Shown: positions 62,667 through 64,000 of the stretch, piece by piece | Numbering within the stretch: position 1 is the stretch's first letter | Layout: each line of letters opens with the position of its first letter | From: Brasilonema angustatum HA4187-MV1 | GTDB taxonomy: Bacteria > Cyanobacteriota > Cyanobacteriia > Cyanobacteriales > Nostocaceae | DNA: 64,000 nucleotides | Direction: 5' to 3' | NCBI GenBank assembly: GCA_019359695.1 | Contig: JAHHGV010000040.1 | Coordinates: forward strand, 1 to 64,000 | Program-made: the position numbers and the translations under genes | The notes under the pieces: generated by a model | Databases searched by the model: none | What the model was told of the DNA's origin: nothing | What the model saw: only the letters and a program-made list of their open reading frames with translations

Positions 62667-62718
62667 TCTTCTTTGACACTCCCGGCGAATTCCCATTCGC
62701 CGGGAGTGTCAAAGAAGA
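62667..62718. repeat. Perfect 24-bp-stem hairpin
   Basis: TTCTTTGACACTCCCGGCGA continues to AAT, then the loop TCCC and the exact complement to 62718. It has no T-run, so it is not a standard terminator. It lies in the 367-bp gap (62463-62829), which otherwise contains short GC-rich repeat fragments near 62570-62640 and no gene. Confidence 0.85.
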
Positions 62719-62829
62719 GCGCTCGCCGCAGCGCACACAACCCAAAAATCAACCTTGGCAAAAATCGATTACTAAGTTAACTCCTAGAAAAGTTGCCCAG
62801 GTGATAGGAGGAGTTTTAGCGGATATAAC

Positions 62830-64000
62830 TCAATTAACTTGACAAAGCCAAGATCCGCTTTTAATACGCTCGGCAATAGGGTGTTTCGTTGTTGCTCCAG
62901 ACTCAGATGTATCACAATGCCATCCCTGCCAAGTCTGTGCAGCGAGATCGGAAAATTCACGCCGCACTTGAAACCAGGTAGGATTATCTTCTCTATTCCA
63001 TAGGTTACATAGCAAATCTAAAACTTTTTCAGACGTGTGGTTACTCATTGGATTCAGTTTGCTTTTGTTTAATTCACTTAAGTGATCTTCTTCTTTAAAG
63101 ACCCTGCTAAGTCCTTCCTTGGTGCTGAAGTTACTAAGCTTGTTTGAACATCTGGAAATATTGAAGAGCGCATCACAAATTCGGCGGTTCAAGCCTAAAT
63201 ATACAGACCCCTTAAGTGCCTCCAAAAAACGCTCTAAAGCTTTAGTAGCGTCATCATTAATTAAGAGCGAATATTCCCCATCAAGCAAATGAATTTCTGA
63301 AAGAACAGCTTGGCAAAAATTATGACTGTGACCAGCTGTTAAATCAGTTCTAGCAAGTTTATCAGCAAATTTGAGTGTCTGTCTTGATAGATTATTATCT
63401 CCAAGTCTGACCCAAACTCGTCCTGCTAAAGCTAGCCATCGAGATACTCGCTGAGTCAAACCAATACGTGATGCGTAGTAAGCTGCTCTTTGAAAATATT
63501 CTGCGGTTCTTTCAAGTGTATTTTTATCATTGCAAAGGTAAAAATCTATTCGGGCAGCATTCCCATAAATTTCAGACAAGGCTTGATAAACATCCAAACC
63601 AGGGTCTTTATAACAAGAACCTGGTTTAATTGCACTTCTAATTTTATTATTCCATTCTTCTAATTCAAGCCACTTGCCCCTGCTGCTGGATTCAAATAAC
63701 TCTGGCTTATGTCCACAGGAAAGTTCATACAAATAGACTTCTGAGTGAATTAAAGCTTGGATAGGAACAAGCTCTTCTTTTACTTCCTGGTCTTCCTCAA
63801 GAACTTGTTTAATTTCTTGAATGAGCCGTTTTGCATTAATAATGTTACCTTGGAAATTTGACAGCCTTAGCTCCAATCGTTTTGCGATGAAATAGCAGCG
63901 GTAGAAGTTGAGTCGATATGGAAAGTAAATCTTTTGCTTTGGAATTTTCTTCAATTCATCTCTAGCTGTATCAGCAATTCTCTTAATCTCGGCAGACTCG
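62830..64000 (-). CDS. Helical repeat (TPR-like) protein, 5' partial
   Basis: The frame stays open to the window edge (ESAEIKRIADTARDELKKIP leads into the visible part), so the N-terminus is outside. At least 390 residues of paired helices (AEYFQRAAYYASRIGLTQRV; NLSRQTLKFADKLARTDLTA; ALERFLEALKGSVYLGLNRR) form a TPR-like solenoid. No catalytic domain is visible; one may lie upstream. It is on the opposite strand to the head genes and probably starts the next accessory block. Confidence 0.65.
   Translation of the reverse strand, partial: ESAEIKRIADTARDELKKIPKQKIYFPYRLNFYRCYFIAKRLELRLSNFQGNIINAKRLIQEIKQVLEEDQEVKEELVPIQALIHSEVYLYELSCGHKPELFESSSRGKWLELEEWNNKIRSAIKPGSCYKDPGLDVYQALSEIYGNAARIDFYLCNDKNTLERTAEYFQRAAYYASRIGLTQRVSRWLALAGRVWVRLGDNNLSRQTLKFADKLARTDLTAGHSHNFCQAVLSEIHLLDGEYSLLINDDATKALERFLEALKGSVYLGLNRRICDALFNISRCSNKLSNFSTKEGLSRVFKEEDHLSELNKSKLNPMSNHTSEKVLDLLCNLWNREDNPTWFQVRREFSDLAAQTWQGWHCDTSESGATTKHPIAERIKSGSWLCQVN

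Noticed and set aside
62280-62696. Minus-strand 138-codon ORF
   Set aside because: It lies antisense to the connector gene and the repeat-rich gap and shows no protein-like pattern.
1-64000. tRNA or rRNA genes
   Set aside because: I saw no cloverleaf with a TTC-loop motif or rRNA sequence; a dedicated scan would be needed to exclude a tRNA fragment at an att site.

Overview
The window looks like DNA from a filamentous, Nostocales-type cyanobacterium. Signs are the frequent GCGATCGC (HIP1) octamers, foldback repeats of a kind common in that group, and typical families (CHAT-TPR protease, NB-ARC/TPR STAND protein, CbxX-like AAA+ ATPase, group II intron). All calls come from reading the sequence; no database search was run.

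Layout. 1-5.75 kb: a CHAT-domain TPR protein cut by the window edge and two membrane-anchored proteins of unknown function. 6.1-10.0 kb (minus strand): an operon with an actin-like ParM-type ATPase, a small ParR-like protein and two tiny coiled-coil proteins; the first of these is split by a complete group II intron with its own maturase. 10.3-18.9 kb (plus): a phage tail module in P2/Mu-like order (tail completion, terminator, tube, assembly chaperone, tape measure, U-like, D-like), preceded by unknown structural proteins. 19-37 kb: an island without phage genes, with a double AAA+ ATPase and two coiled-coil partners, three paralogous GTPases with two GTPase-linked adaptors, an Hsp70-like protein, a large STAND ATPase with TPRs, and a radical SAM protein. 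I read this as an NTPase-centred biological-conflict or signalling locus. 37.4-43.4 kb (minus): an RHH/HTH protein, tyrosine recombinase, small early genes, a SAP-domain protein, a C5-cytosine methyltransferase and a Rad52-like annealing protein. 43.9-53.1 kb (plus): small regulators, a replication-initiator-like protein, DnaB helicase, a ParB-like protein fused to a decayed adenine methyltransferase, a DUF932-like protein and a duplicated-domain protein. 53.2-62.5 kb: the head module (terminase small and large subunits, portal, scaffold, decoration, major capsid, connector), interrupted by a minus-strand lipase cargo gene. The right edge holds a partial TPR-like gene.

The phage order is tail - cargo - integrase - early - replication - head, a circular permutation of the usual int-early-head-tail order, with a ParM/ParR-type partition locus directly before the tail module. 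Together with the ParB-like gene and a replication initiator, this suggests a phage-plasmid or a rearranged prophage carrying a large conflict island.

The most striking non-coding signal is a palindrome, core GTRCAAATTTGYAC flanked by GGGT/ACCC, found about 16 times between genes or overlapping gene starts. It occurs only in the phage/plasmid parts (10.2-18.9 and 37.2-61.8 kb) and never as an intergenic site in the island or the outer edges. It could be a dispersed operator, a distributed centromere, or an RNA hairpin family. Three early genes also share a promoter-leader cassette that begins with this palindrome, and two near-identical long hairpins flank one tail-region gene.
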